Shown here piece by piece: positions 1 through 6,803 of a stretch of DNA of 7,712 nucleotides; position 1 is the stretch's first letter; each line of letters starts with the position of its first letter. Source of the DNA: Promethearchaeum sp. (GTDB lineage: Archaea > Asgardarchaeota > Lokiarchaeia > Sigyniarchaeales > Promethearchaeaceae). A program made the position numbers and the translations under genes. The notes under the pieces were generated by a model. The model had not been told where the DNA came from. It did no database searches and worked only from the letters and a program-made list of their open reading frames with translations. The stretch is taken from assembly GCA_030611625.1 (NCBI GenBank), contig JAUWPK010000172.1, positions 1 to 7,712 on the forward strand, read 5' to 3'.

Positions 1-51
1 ATTTGTGTAGACGATATTATGAGATTTTTCCCCCAATTTCTTTTTTAAAGG

Positions 52-62
52 TTTTTTTTTTT
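52..62 (+). terminator. Possible poly-T terminator of an upstream + strand gene
   Basis: There is an uninterrupted run of 11 T residues here, preceded by another T-rich stretch at about 39-46. Archaeal RNA polymerase terminates on such U-tracts without needing a hairpin, and I see no strong hairpin. The upstream gene is outside the window, so the assignment rests on base composition alone. The rest of 63-205 is AT-rich and shows no gene, tRNA or repeat that I can support. Confidence 0.3.
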
Positions 63-210
63 AAGATTACGACTATAGTTTCTCATACTGCAATATAAGT
101 ATTCCCGACATTAGGGATTTAATGCTTTGATATATGTGATACTCAGAACAGAATTTTTACGAGAAGTAATATTTTAAAAAGAAATTTATTTGAAAAAATT
201 TGGTAGGGAC

Positions 211-219
211 TTAAATATA
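211..219 (+). promoter_or_regulatory. Candidate TATA box of the methyltransferase gene
   Basis: The stretch TTAAATATA resembles the archaeal TATA consensus TTTAWATA. Its centre is about 38 bases before the ATG at 253. Initiation about 25 bases downstream would give a leader of only some 10-15 bases. No Shine-Dalgarno-like sequence precedes the ATG, which fits a short-leader or leaderless message. The whole region is AT-rich, so a chance match is possible. Confidence 0.35.
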
Positions 220-252
220 CGCTTTACTTTGTTTAAATTGTGAAATTATAAT

Positions 253-2142
253 ATGAAAAATCTTTTTTATCAATCAATAGAAAAACAGTTTCACGAATAT
301 CTTAAAAGATCAAGGTATGATAAAAAAGATCTCTCTAAAGTAAATACATTACGTAATTTATGGCAAAATTTTATGAATGAATTATTGAATAATAACCAGA
401 ATTATACTGAATTACTTTCAATTGCTCCTGATCAACAAGATCCACTGGGTTCCCTGTATCAATTCTTTTATGAACATAAAATTATTCCAGAAAAAGGAAA
501 ATTGCGAATCATAGTAAAGGATCCTAAACAAAGAGAACCCGGAAAGGTATATACTCCGCGCAAAATTATTTCTTTTATAATAAATCTAATTAAAAATAGC
601 ATAAATAAAGATTTTCCTAATAAAAAAAGTAATGAGAATAACAATAGTAAACAACAATTAAAAATTGCAGATATTTCATGTGGGACGGGGAGATTTCTTA
701 CTCATTGGTGGTTAAAAGATTTAGAAAATGCATCAAAACATAAAAAAATCAAGGAAACTAAATATTTCGGATTTGATATTGATCCAACAGCAGTAAAAAT
801 AGCAAATCAAACACCAATAAAAAATGTAGTATGGAAAAATATCGATACTCTTTTTGATTCCTACTTAGATCAAAATGATCAATTTGATATAATCATCGGG
901 AATCCGCCTTATATTGAGTCTCGCGCAATTTCAGATGATAATTGGAATAACCTAAAGAAAAAATATGAAAGTGCTTTTAAAAAATTTGATATTTCCGTAG
1001 TTTTTCTGGAAAAAATTGTTAGTTTATTAAAACCGAATGGTTGGGCTGGAATCATCATAACAAATAAGTGGCTTGTATCAGATTATGGTGAAAGAATAAG
1101 AAAAATCTTGCTGATAAAGACACATATTGAATATATTATTGATGTTTCACATTTATTATTGTTTAAATCCTCATCAACTTATCCCATAATCATTATTTTC
1201 CAAAAATTAGGCCAGGATAACTCCGACAGTTCAAATTTTCAAACAAAATTAGTCCAAATTAATGATATTAATGAATTAGATTCATTTTTTCTAAAAAATC
1301 AAACATATCCAATCAACCAGGTTCATCAGTCTTTTTTTTTGAAATCTCCAAAAAATATTATTTCATCCAATTTAGATTCATCATCGATGCAAATACTAGA
1401 ACATTTATGGAATTTGGAAAGAAAAAATGAAGCGATATTATTAGGAGATTATAAATGCCCATACGAATTAAGAAAGGGGATTCATACAGGAAATGTTAAA
1501 GGGAAACTGTTTACTGCTAACCCTCCTAATAATGATCCAATGTATAAACATGCAGTAACCAGCCGTTATCGAGTAGATCGGTTTAAAATTTCATGGCAGG
1601 GATTTTGGGTTCACTATAACAAAAAATTAATTGATCGAACTCAGGGAGAATATGGATCATTACGTGAAGAGTGGATTTTTGAAGCCCAACCTAAAATATT
1701 TATTAAGCTTTTTGGCACTCGAATCCAAGCAGCAATAGATCATTTAAGATACTATGCAAATAATTCTCTAATACTTCTAATCAGAAAACAAACAGAAGAA
1801 GGCTTTAAATATAATCCAGAGAACTGGTATGTCTCTCGAGATGAAGAATTCTATTACATTCTTGGTGTTTTAAATTCTCAGTTGATTTCAGATTACTATA
1901 AAACCCTCTATAAACATACTCATGTCAGGGGTAATTATTTACAGTTTTATATTAAAGATTTGAAAAATATACCATTAATAATCCCAAACCAAACCAATAT
2001 ATCCATCATGAAGAAAATAGCGGCGGTTGCTCAAAATCTAACAGAATTTTATAGGTCGGTGAAATTGAAAAGTAGCGAAATTGAAAAACTTGAAAAAAAA
2101 TTGAATGTATTTGTAAATAAATTATATAAAAAGTTGGATTAA
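253..2142 (+). CDS. Eco57I/TaqI-type N6-adenine DNA methyltransferase, apparently solitary
   Basis: This 629-residue protein should transfer a methyl group from S-adenosylmethionine to the N6 of adenine in a specific DNA site. Visible motifs are YTP at residues 100-102 (motif X region of gamma-class enzymes), DISCGTGRFL at 140-149 (motif I, SAM-binding loop), FDID at 174-177 (acidic residue expected to bind the SAM ribose) and the catalytic NPPY at 217-220 (motif IV). A lysine/asparagine-rich insert at about 115-137 lies between motifs X and I. Residues 400-629 look like a TaqI-type target-recognition domain: an RKGIHTGN segment near 407, a segment ending NNSLILLI near 503-510, GVLNSQL near 538 and KNIPLIIP near 571. 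The C-terminus is probably coiled coil. I see no nuclease motif such as PD-(D/E)XK, and no endonuclease gene is adjacent, so it is either an orphan methylase or its partner lies elsewhere. The first ATG is used, and the 3' end overlaps the facing GTPase gene by 21 bp. Confidence 0.88.
   Translation: MKNLFYQSIEKQFHEYLKRSRYDKKDLSKVNTLRNLWQNFMNELLNNNQNYTELLSIAPDQQDPLGSLYQFFYEHKIIPEKGKLRIIVKDPKQREPGKVYTPRKIISFIINLIKNSINKDFPNKKSNENNNSKQQLKIADISCGTGRFLTHWWLKDLENASKHKKIKETKYFGFDIDPTAVKIANQTPIKNVVWKNIDTLFDSYLDQNDQFDIIIGNPPYIESRAISDDNWNNLKKKYESAFKKFDISVVFLEKIVSLLKPNGWAGIIITNKWLVSDYGERIRKILLIKTHIEYIIDVSHLLLFKSSSTYPIIIIFQKLGQDNSDSSNFQTKLVQINDINELDSFFLKNQTYPINQVHQSFFLKSPKNIISSNLDSSSMQILEHLWNLERKNEAILLGDYKCPYELRKGIHTGNVKGKLFTANPPNNDPMYKHAVTSRYRVDRFKISWQGFWVHYNKKLIDRTQGEYGSLREEWIFEAQPKIFIKLFGTRIQAAIDHLRYYANNSLILLIRKQTEEGFKYNPENWYVSRDEEFYYILGVLNSQLISDYYKTLYKHTHVRGNYLQFYIKDLKNIPLIIPNQTNISIMKKIAAVAQNLTEFYRSVKLKSSEIEKLEKKLNVFVNKLYKKLD
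2093..2100 (-). terminator. Possible poly-T terminator of the GTPase gene
   Basis: Eight A residues on the + strand read as T8 on the minus strand, about 22 bases beyond the GTPase stop at 2122-2124. This would be a typical archaeal U-tract terminator, placed inside the 3' coding end of the convergent methyltransferase gene. The A run also encodes the lysine-rich C-terminus of that protein, so it may be incidental. Confidence 0.3.
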
Positions 2143-3342
2143 AGGTAATAAATCCTCTCTGAACTTTGGAATGCCTAAAATTTCTTTCCTTAGATCATTA
2201 GTTAGAATCCAAAGATAAACTAAACCACCATCATTCTCTGCATTGGTAATATATTCTGAAACAAAGTGCAAATTATTTCTGGAATAATGCAATTCATAAA
2301 AATCTTCTTTCTGAATATTTAATCCTTTTTGAGTAATGTGAAATAAGTAAAGATTTTGCAAATATGCGGCACTATTCTTAAGCATTTCTTCTTCTTGGTG
2401 TGTTTTTCCATAAGTTCCATAAACCAATCCCGTTGAAGATATGAGACACGTAGCACGTGCTTCTATATTTTTAGTGAATTGCTCCAAGAATTCTTGAATA
2501 ACACCTCCGCTTGTGGAAACACGCTTAAGAGAAAGGGAAAATAGATTTTCTATTGAGTTTCGCTCGTAAATCGATGAATTTACATATCCAACTTCAAAAT
2601 CATCACATAATTTCTCGATTTTATCGATTAATTTAATACGGCTTGCATTTAAATTTTCATCATTTATCAAATCAGGGTCGAATTTAGTGAAAGCGACAAG
2701 AACAGGCATTGAAAGCTTGTATTTTTTATAAGTGTCAAGAATTTTTCTAAAATATTCTAAAGACTCATCATATCGGTCTGTGTCTTGAATATCGATACAA
2801 TAAACGAGGATATCTGTTTTTGAAAAGTACATATCAGCTTTTTCAAAGTAGTTTTTTCTGTATTCTTCTTGCCCTCCCATATCAAAACTTGATACTTGAT
2901 AACCAAAAATATTGGTCTGCTGACGTGATAAACCACGAGTGGGTAAAACTTCCTTCATAGTTGAATATTTTTCGGATAAAGCTGTAAGTAAACTAGTTTT
3001 ACCTGCATTACCCAATCCAAAGAAGACGATTTTTTTCTGTTTTTCTCCGTACTCGGCTATCTGAGTCATGTGCCAAAAGATCATTTCAGCAATAATCCCA
3101 AATTTGCGAGTTTCATCTGGATTCAATCCTTCTATTACCAAATCATTTTGGCTCTGCGCGAGATCTTTAATAGTTTTTAACTCATCATCAGCTTCTTCAA
3201 AAAATGGTGCCCAATTTGAGTCGAAATCTTTAAGTTCACTAATATTTAAATCAAGAACATCTGTAGGTTTATTAATATTTGAGAAATCGGTCCCTTCCTT
3301 AAAGAAACTCAATATTTTATTTAGAAATTTTTGCTCGACCAT
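2122..3342 (-). CDS. Rag/Arf-like GTPase with N-terminal extension and C-terminal roadblock/longin-like domain
   Basis: This 406-residue GTP-binding protein has a full set of G motifs. G1 is GLGNAGKT (109-116), the likely switch I threonine follows the LPT at 133-135, G3 is DMGGQ (154-158) with the catalytic-type glutamine Q158, G4 is TKFD (219-222), and G5 is probably the NSS at 255-257. The G3 context, GGQ followed by KNYF and then DILVYCIDI, resembles Rag/Gtr GTPases (GGQ...ENYF...VLIYVFDV in RagA). The GGQ form is shared with Arf/Sar proteins. About 100 residues precede the G domain and match nothing I recognise. Residues about 290-390 have a strand/helix pattern like the roadblock/longin domain that follows the G domain in Rag proteins. 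There is no signal peptide or membrane segment, so it is cytosolic. Family knowledge suggests nutrient sensing or membrane-linked signalling, but the role here is inferred. GTGAG upstream supports the chosen ATG. Confidence 0.85.
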   Translation of the reverse strand: MVEQKFLNKILSFFKEGTDFSNINKPTDVLDLNISELKDFDSNWAPFFEEADDELKTIKDLAQSQNDLVIEGLNPDETRKFGIIAEMIFWHMTQIAEYGEKQKKIVFFGLGNAGKTSLLTALSEKYSTMKEVLPTRGLSRQQTNIFGYQVSSFDMGGQEEYRKNYFEKADMYFSKTDILVYCIDIQDTDRYDESLEYFRKILDTYKKYKLSMPVLVAFTKFDPDLINDENLNASRIKLIDKIEKLCDDFEVGYVNSSIYERNSIENLFSLSLKRVSTSGGVIQEFLEQFTKNIEARATCLISSTGLVYGTYGKTHQEEEMLKNSAAYLQNLYLFHITQKGLNIQKEDFYELHYSRNNLHFVSEYITNAENDGGLVYLWILTNDLRKEILGIPKFREDLLPLIQLFI

Positions 3343-3347
3343 ATGTA

Positions 3348-3352
3348 CTCAC
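3348..3352 (-). promoter_or_regulatory. Shine-Dalgarno-like GTGAG for the GTPase gene
   Basis: Read on the minus strand this is GTGAG, five bases before the ATG at 3342. It is a partial match to the archaeal consensus GGAGGTGA and supports that start. Similar GTGA motifs precede the psmA and helical-repeat genes in this window. Confidence 0.45.
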
Positions 3353-3372
3353 AATTAAAAAATTACCATCTA

Positions 3373-3406
3373 TGAAAATTTTTTCCTTTTTTTTTGAAAA
3401 TTTTTT
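3373..3406. repeat. 12-bp direct repeat in the divergent promoter region
   Basis: TGAAAATTTTTT occurs at 3373-3384 and again at 3395-3406. The copies start 22 bp apart, about two helical turns, and are separated by CC and a T tract. A shorter relative, TGAAAATT, lies at 3480-3487. The repeat sits between the divergent GTPase and vWA genes (intergenic 3343-3495). Spacing on one face of the helix could mean an operator or DNA bending by A/T tracts. In DNA this AT-rich it could also be chance. Confidence 0.5.
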
Positions 3407-3463
3407 ATGGCAGAAATCTTTAGGCACAAAAAACTATAATTAAGTGTATAAAAATTAAATAAA

Positions 3464-3472
3464 TTTTTATAA
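3464..3472 (+). promoter_or_regulatory. Candidate TATA box of the vWA/zinc-finger gene
   Basis: TTTTTATAA lies about 28 bases before the ATG at 3496, the distance expected when transcription begins very near the start codon. No clear Shine-Dalgarno sequence precedes this ATG (only GGG at 3488-3490), which agrees with a leaderless or very short leader. Another AT-rich candidate at 3453-3462 cannot be excluded. Confidence 0.35.
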
Positions 3473-3495
3473 AAAATGCTGAAAATTGGGTAAAC

Positions 3496-4719
3496 ATGCC
3501 GGATATGGTAAGCGAATCAGTAGTTATTGTTTTAGATTGTTCCCGTTCTATGTATCGATCAGATTACAGTCCAAATCGCTTAGAAGCTTGTAAGCAAGGA
3601 ATTTTGAATTTCATTAGTTCTAGAATTGAAAATGAAGAGGCAATGGGTGGAAATACAGCTTATTCGTTAGTATTAATTAAAGACAAACCACAAATGATTT
3701 TTGATTTAAATAATGGGGCAAAATTTAATGAGTTTTTGAAAGTCCTTAACGAGATCAAATGTGGAGGAATCAATACGTTAGGAGAAGGCTTAGGCATGGC
3801 AATTAAAATATTAATTGAGGATATTAGAACAAATGGAGCGCGGATTCCACGCATTCTTCTTTTTTCTGATGGAAAATATAAAACTCGTCAAATCGATCCT
3901 ATGAAGATGGCTATGTTAGCTCAACAATTAACAATTCATATGGATACAATCCGTGTTGGTGACGTAGAACATTCCAATATCATGAAAAGATTGTCAGAAA
4001 ATACAGAAGGCAAATATTATTATGTAAACAATATTCAAGGTATTTTGACAACCACAAAGGATCTTGCCCAATCTAACTTTGAAGCACCAGGATCTTCATA
4101 TCAAAAAGGAAAAATAAAGATTCCGAATGCAGTGTTAAAAAAAATTGCTAAACCACTCTTAACTGAATCAGAAATGGATAAAGGTTCAAATGATCAACAA
4201 GAAGTGTTAGCTCGCTTGAGAGGGACAAAACAATATGATAAATGCTCAATATGCTTCCAATCTAATGATCCGATATCAAGAACAGGCTTTAGAATCTCAG
4301 GTCGATTCTGTCCTAACTGTGCGATGCCAATGCATATGAGCTGCGCCAGTATGTGGGCAAAAAGTCAAGATAAAACTGGTGATGGAACTGTTTTCAGATG
4401 CGTTCACTGCTTATACCTTTTGAAAATTCCTGCATCAGTTCATACTGCAGTTCGAATGCATTCAGAAGTGAAGAAAAGAAGAACAAAAAGTAGAGAGATT
4501 CAAACATTTAATGTAACACCAATATCTACAAAAAAATTAGGAAGTTTAGCATTATATTCAGCTTGTCCTGTATGTAACGGGATTTTTGAAGAAGATGAAT
4601 TTGTTATCAAGTGTGGTAATCCTTCTTGTAAAGCAATTTATCATTTGAACCATTTTAAACAATTAACCGATTCTAAATGTAAAGTATGTGGACAAATTTT
4701 ACAAAAAATAGCAGAATGA
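3496..4719 (+). CDS. vWA-domain protein with tandem PHD/RING-like zinc fingers (Rpn10/Ssl1-like)
   Basis: This 407-residue cytosolic protein has three parts. Residues about 6-190 form a von Willebrand A domain with an intact metal-ion-dependent adhesion site: D14-x-S16-x-S18, T94 and D125. The segment RSDYSPNRLEA after the first motif, and GGINTLGEGL around T94, resemble the proteasome subunit Rpn10 (GDYSPSRFQA; GGEINLAAGI) and, less closely, TFIIH p44/Ssl1. Residues 250-305 form a C4HC3 finger (C250, C253, C272, C275, H280, C283, C302, C305) whose spacing fits the PHD consensus. After a basic linker (KKRR near 330), residues 357-398 form a second eight-ligand finger (C357, C360, C373, C378, H383, H386, C395, C398). 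vWA plus C-terminal zinc/RING modules is the p44/Ssl1 architecture, while the neighbouring proteasome gene points to Rpn10. A role as proteasome adaptor, E3-like factor or repair/transcription subunit is inference; only the domain content is seen. An alternative start is the ATG at 3505. Confidence 0.88.
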   Translation: MPDMVSESVVIVLDCSRSMYRSDYSPNRLEACKQGILNFISSRIENEEAMGGNTAYSLVLIKDKPQMIFDLNNGAKFNEFLKVLNEIKCGGINTLGEGLGMAIKILIEDIRTNGARIPRILLFSDGKYKTRQIDPMKMAMLAQQLTIHMDTIRVGDVEHSNIMKRLSENTEGKYYYVNNIQGILTTTKDLAQSNFEAPGSSYQKGKIKIPNAVLKKIAKPLLTESEMDKGSNDQQEVLARLRGTKQYDKCSICFQSNDPISRTGFRISGRFCPNCAMPMHMSCASMWAKSQDKTGDGTVFRCVHCLYLLKIPASVHTAVRMHSEVKKRRTKSREIQTFNVTPISTKKLGSLALYSACPVCNGIFEEDEFVIKCGNPSCKAIYHLNHFKQLTDSKCKVCGQILQKIAE

Positions 4720-4739
4720 ATAATAAAATAAGAGTTAGG

Positions 4740-4746
4740 AAAAAAA
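4740..4746 (-). terminator. Possible poly-T terminator of psmA
   Basis: Seven A residues on the + strand give T7 on the minus strand directly after the psmA stop codon (4747-4749). The 27-bp gap between the convergent vWA and psmA genes contains only this. Archaeal U-tract termination is plausible; no hairpin is seen. Confidence 0.4.
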
Positions 4747-5463
4747 TTATAAATATTTTTTAATTTCTTCTTCAGAAAGCACTTTAAACAGTTTTTCTTC
4801 AGCGGTGACAATTGCTATTTGCAAAGCTGCATCTTCAAAGTCTTCATCAGTAGAATCTTTTAAGATTTTTATTCCAAGCTTAACAATTTCATCCATAGTC
4901 ATGTCATCATTTAGTGATTCATTTAATTTTGTTCGTGCATCTTCACTATTTTGTCCCATCGTTGTTCCTTTCCACCCTGAAAACGTTCCACTCGGACTTG
5001 TTGTCATTACTCTTGGAGTTCCATCAGGATCGACGCCAATAATTAGTAAAGCAGAACCAAATGGTCGAACTCCTCCGTGTTGAGTGTATTGTTGCTTTAT
5101 GTCAGCCAATTTTCTAGTAATTGTGGTAACTCTAACGGGTTCGTTATATGTTAAACGGTGGACTTGGCATTGAACACGCGCATAATCGACTAAAATTCGA
5201 GAATCAGCATGTAATCCTGCAATTGCACACCCAATGTGTTCATCCATTTTAAATATTTTTTGAATCGTAGATTGATCCATTAATTTTCCAAATCTTTTTC
5301 TAGTAATAATTGCTGCTCCAGCTACTGAAGACTTCAAGCCTATGCATAATGTCCCTCTCCGAACAGCTTCAAGGGCATATTCTACTTGATATAGTCTTCC
5401 TTCTGGAGAGAACATCGTTAAAGATCTGTCATATCCAGCATCGTCTCCTCTTCTATCCATCAT
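4747..5463 (-). CDS. psmA: 20S proteasome alpha subunit
   Basis: This 238-residue subunit (usual archaeal length about 230-260) forms the outer heptameric rings of the 20S core. These rings gate substrate entry and dock the ATPase or other regulators. The alpha signature is clear: YDRSLTMFSPEGRLYQVEYA at residues 11-30, including the YDR gate motif at 11-13. K69, in IQKI, aligns with Thermoplasma alpha K66, the lysine that receives the C-terminal HbYX motif of the PAN/Cdc48 ATPases. GGVRPFGSALL, near 129-139, is also typical. As expected for an alpha subunit there is no N-terminal catalytic threonine. The gene begins with two adjacent ATG codons (5461-5463 and 5458-5460); GTGA ten bases upstream fits the first slightly better. 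It is transcribed alone, facing the vWA/zinc-finger gene and divergent from the helical-repeat gene. The exosome genes (SBDS, rrp4, rrp41) that follow psmA in many archaea are absent here. Confidence 0.97.
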   Translation of the reverse strand: MMDRRGDDAGYDRSLTMFSPEGRLYQVEYALEAVRRGTLCIGLKSSVAGAAIITRKRFGKLMDQSTIQKIFKMDEHIGCAIAGLHADSRILVDYARVQCQVHRLTYNEPVRVTTITRKLADIKQQYTQHGGVRPFGSALLIIGVDPDGTPRVMTTSPSGTFSGWKGTTMGQNSEDARTKLNESLNDDMTMDEIVKLGIKILKDSTDEDFEDAALQIAIVTAEEKLFKVLSEEEIKKYL

Positions 5464-5473
5464 TTTCTGTGCG

Positions 5474-5477
5474 TCAC
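5474..5477 (-). promoter_or_regulatory. Weak Shine-Dalgarno-like GTGA for psmA
   Basis: On the minus strand GTGA lies ten bases before the first of the two adjacent ATG codons and thirteen before the second. The spacing favours the first. The match is only four bases. Confidence 0.3.
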
Positions 5478-5500
5478 TCTTGTTAACAAATTCTAATACT

Positions 5501-5511
5501 TAAATTAAAAA
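5501..5511 (-). promoter_or_regulatory. Candidate TATA box of psmA
   Basis: Read on the minus strand this is TTTTTAATTTA, centred about 43 bases before the psmA ATG. Initiation about 25 bases downstream would leave a leader of some 15-20 bases that still contains the GTGA motif. The intergenic stretch 5464-5657 must also hold the promoter of the divergent helical-repeat gene. AT-rich candidates at about 5594-5612 exist on that strand but none stands out. Confidence 0.3.
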
Positions 5512-5644
5512 TATGAATCAAAGATAAAAAATTTTGAGTTAATTTTTTATAATTGCTTCTATTACTAATTTGCTTCTTTTTTAGTGTAAACATTCAAAAT
5601 ATCGAATAAATTACTTTGAATTAGAAGAATATTTTCTTAATACA

Positions 5645-5650
5645 GTGAGG
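5645..5650 (+). promoter_or_regulatory. Shine-Dalgarno GTGAGG that decides the start of the helical-repeat gene
   Basis: GTGAGG lies seven bases before the ATG at 5658, an ordinary spacing. A TTG codon immediately upstream (5655) is in frame and could be mistaken for the start. The site and the codon preference both favour the ATG. Confidence 0.55.
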
Positions 5651-5657
5651 AATTTTG

Positions 5658-6794
5658 ATGTCAAATTTTGAATACGATAATAGTGAATATGATGCTGAAC
5701 TAATTCGTGCTAATGAATTAGTAGAGAATGCATCTCAACTTAGAAAGCAAAATAACATCAAGGGAGCGATTAGTCTCTATCAGAAATCACTTGGCATTTA
5801 CCTAAATACTGGAGCTTATATGAAACTTGCTGAAATTTTTAATGATATTGTTTCATTAGTAAAGACTGAGTCAGAAATGCTACCAATCATGGAAAGATTA
5901 CGTAAAACTATAAACGAAATTGAAAAATTAGACATTCTTGAAGAGTTGGCAGAATTAAAGCTCGCTCATGCTAATCTTAATTATAAAAGTTCCAATTATC
6001 TGGATGCGGGAAATTTATTTATTGAAGTAGCAGAATTATATATGAAGATTGATCAAGATGTATTTAGGAATCTGATCGGTATGTTTTATCTTCGCGCTGC
6101 TGAATGTTTTGAAAAAATATCTAGAACAAAACGCGCTGAGAAATTAATTCTCAAGGCAATTAGAATTTTTGATTCAAGTATTTTTGATTATCGTATATAT
6201 TTAAAACAATTAAAAGATCAAATTGATAAAAAACAATTCGCGGATGCTATAGAAACTATTCGTGAAATTGCGAAATTTTTCAGAAGGCTGGAGGTCGAGC
6301 TAGAAACGACCCCTGAAGAAGATGGAGTTTTTAGGAATTTGAAAAGGAATGTCTTGGCTCGATTAATCCATATCGTTTCTGAATATAATTTATTAAAAAT
6401 GATATGCTACCGCTTCATAGGCGAAGAAGATAAAGTCCGAGATCAGGCAGATAAATCAATCAAGGATCTAATAAAGGCAATCGATTTCATAAAAGAGGAA
6501 CTTAAACAAGAGTATTATAGTAGCGCTGACTTACATAGGCTGACTTTTGATATTTTTTTACTTCAGATGTTCCAAGAATTTGCTGATCATCAAATTGAAG
6601 ACCCAATTTTCTTGATTATGAGCGGTGTTCCTAAATCAATTAAGGAAATAATCAAGAAAATGAGATTTTATGATTATACTGTTCAATTATTAGAATTAAA
6701 TTTGAAAGATAATGCTGATCTATTAGAAACCATGGCCCTCTCCCAAATATTGGACCCTTATCGTGAGTTCATTATAAAATCTTTAAAATTATAA
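5658..6794 (+). CDS. TPR-like alpha-helical repeat protein, function unknown
   Basis: This 378-residue protein is almost entirely predicted helix with no membrane segment or signal peptide. Its N-terminal half contains degenerate tetratricopeptide-like units: residues about 18-50 (helix pair with KGAISLYQKSL), 53-90, 97-131 (YLDAGNLFIEVAELY), 138-172 (YLRAAECFEKI, then KRAEKLILKAI) and 181-211 (FADAIETIREI). The A-x-x-F/Y-x-x-A/S pattern within the paired helices is what suggests TPR or the related SNAP-type solenoid. The C-terminal half (about 225-378) is helical but not obviously repetitive. Such solenoids are scaffolds for protein-protein contacts; the partner cannot be read from the sequence. 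It is divergent from psmA and may share its promoter region. The start chosen is the ATG at 5658, with GTGAGG upstream, rather than the in-frame TTG at 5655. I do not recognise a specific family. Confidence 0.8.
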   Translation: MSNFEYDNSEYDAELIRANELVENASQLRKQNNIKGAISLYQKSLGIYLNTGAYMKLAEIFNDIVSLVKTESEMLPIMERLRKTINEIEKLDILEELAELKLAHANLNYKSSNYLDAGNLFIEVAELYMKIDQDVFRNLIGMFYLRAAECFEKISRTKRAEKLILKAIRIFDSSIFDYRIYLKQLKDQIDKKQFADAIETIREIAKFFRRLEVELETTPEEDGVFRNLKRNVLARLIHIVSEYNLLKMICYRFIGEEDKVRDQADKSIKDLIKAIDFIKEELKQEYYSSADLHRLTFDIFLLQMFQEFADHQIEDPIFLIMSGVPKSIKEIIKKMRFYDYTVQLLELNLKDNADLLETMALSQILDPYREFIIKSLKL

Positions 6795-6803
6795 GAAAGA
6801 AAT

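Noticed and set aside
1..98. Short open frames at the left edge that could be the C-terminus of an upstream protein
   Set aside because: One ends at 46-48 and another near 98. Both are low-complexity, phenylalanine-rich translations of T-rich DNA with no recognisable motif, so no gene can be supported.
2122..3342. A canonical Arf or Sar GTPase
   Set aside because: The G3 motif is Arf-like, but the protein is about twice the usual length, lacks an Arf-type N-terminal amphipathic helix next to the G domain, and has a Rag-like G3 context and C-terminal domain.
3068..3358. Open frame of 96 codons on the + strand
   Set aside because: It lies antisense within the well-supported GTPase gene, is serine-rich and motif-free, and has no separate promoter or ribosome binding site.
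4805..5083. Open frame of 92 codons on the + strand
   Set aside because: It is antisense to psmA, whose coding frame is certain, and has no protein-like features.
5655..5657. TTG as start codon of the helical-repeat gene
   Set aside because: The adjacent ATG at 5658 has normal spacing to GTGAGG and is the commoner start codon.
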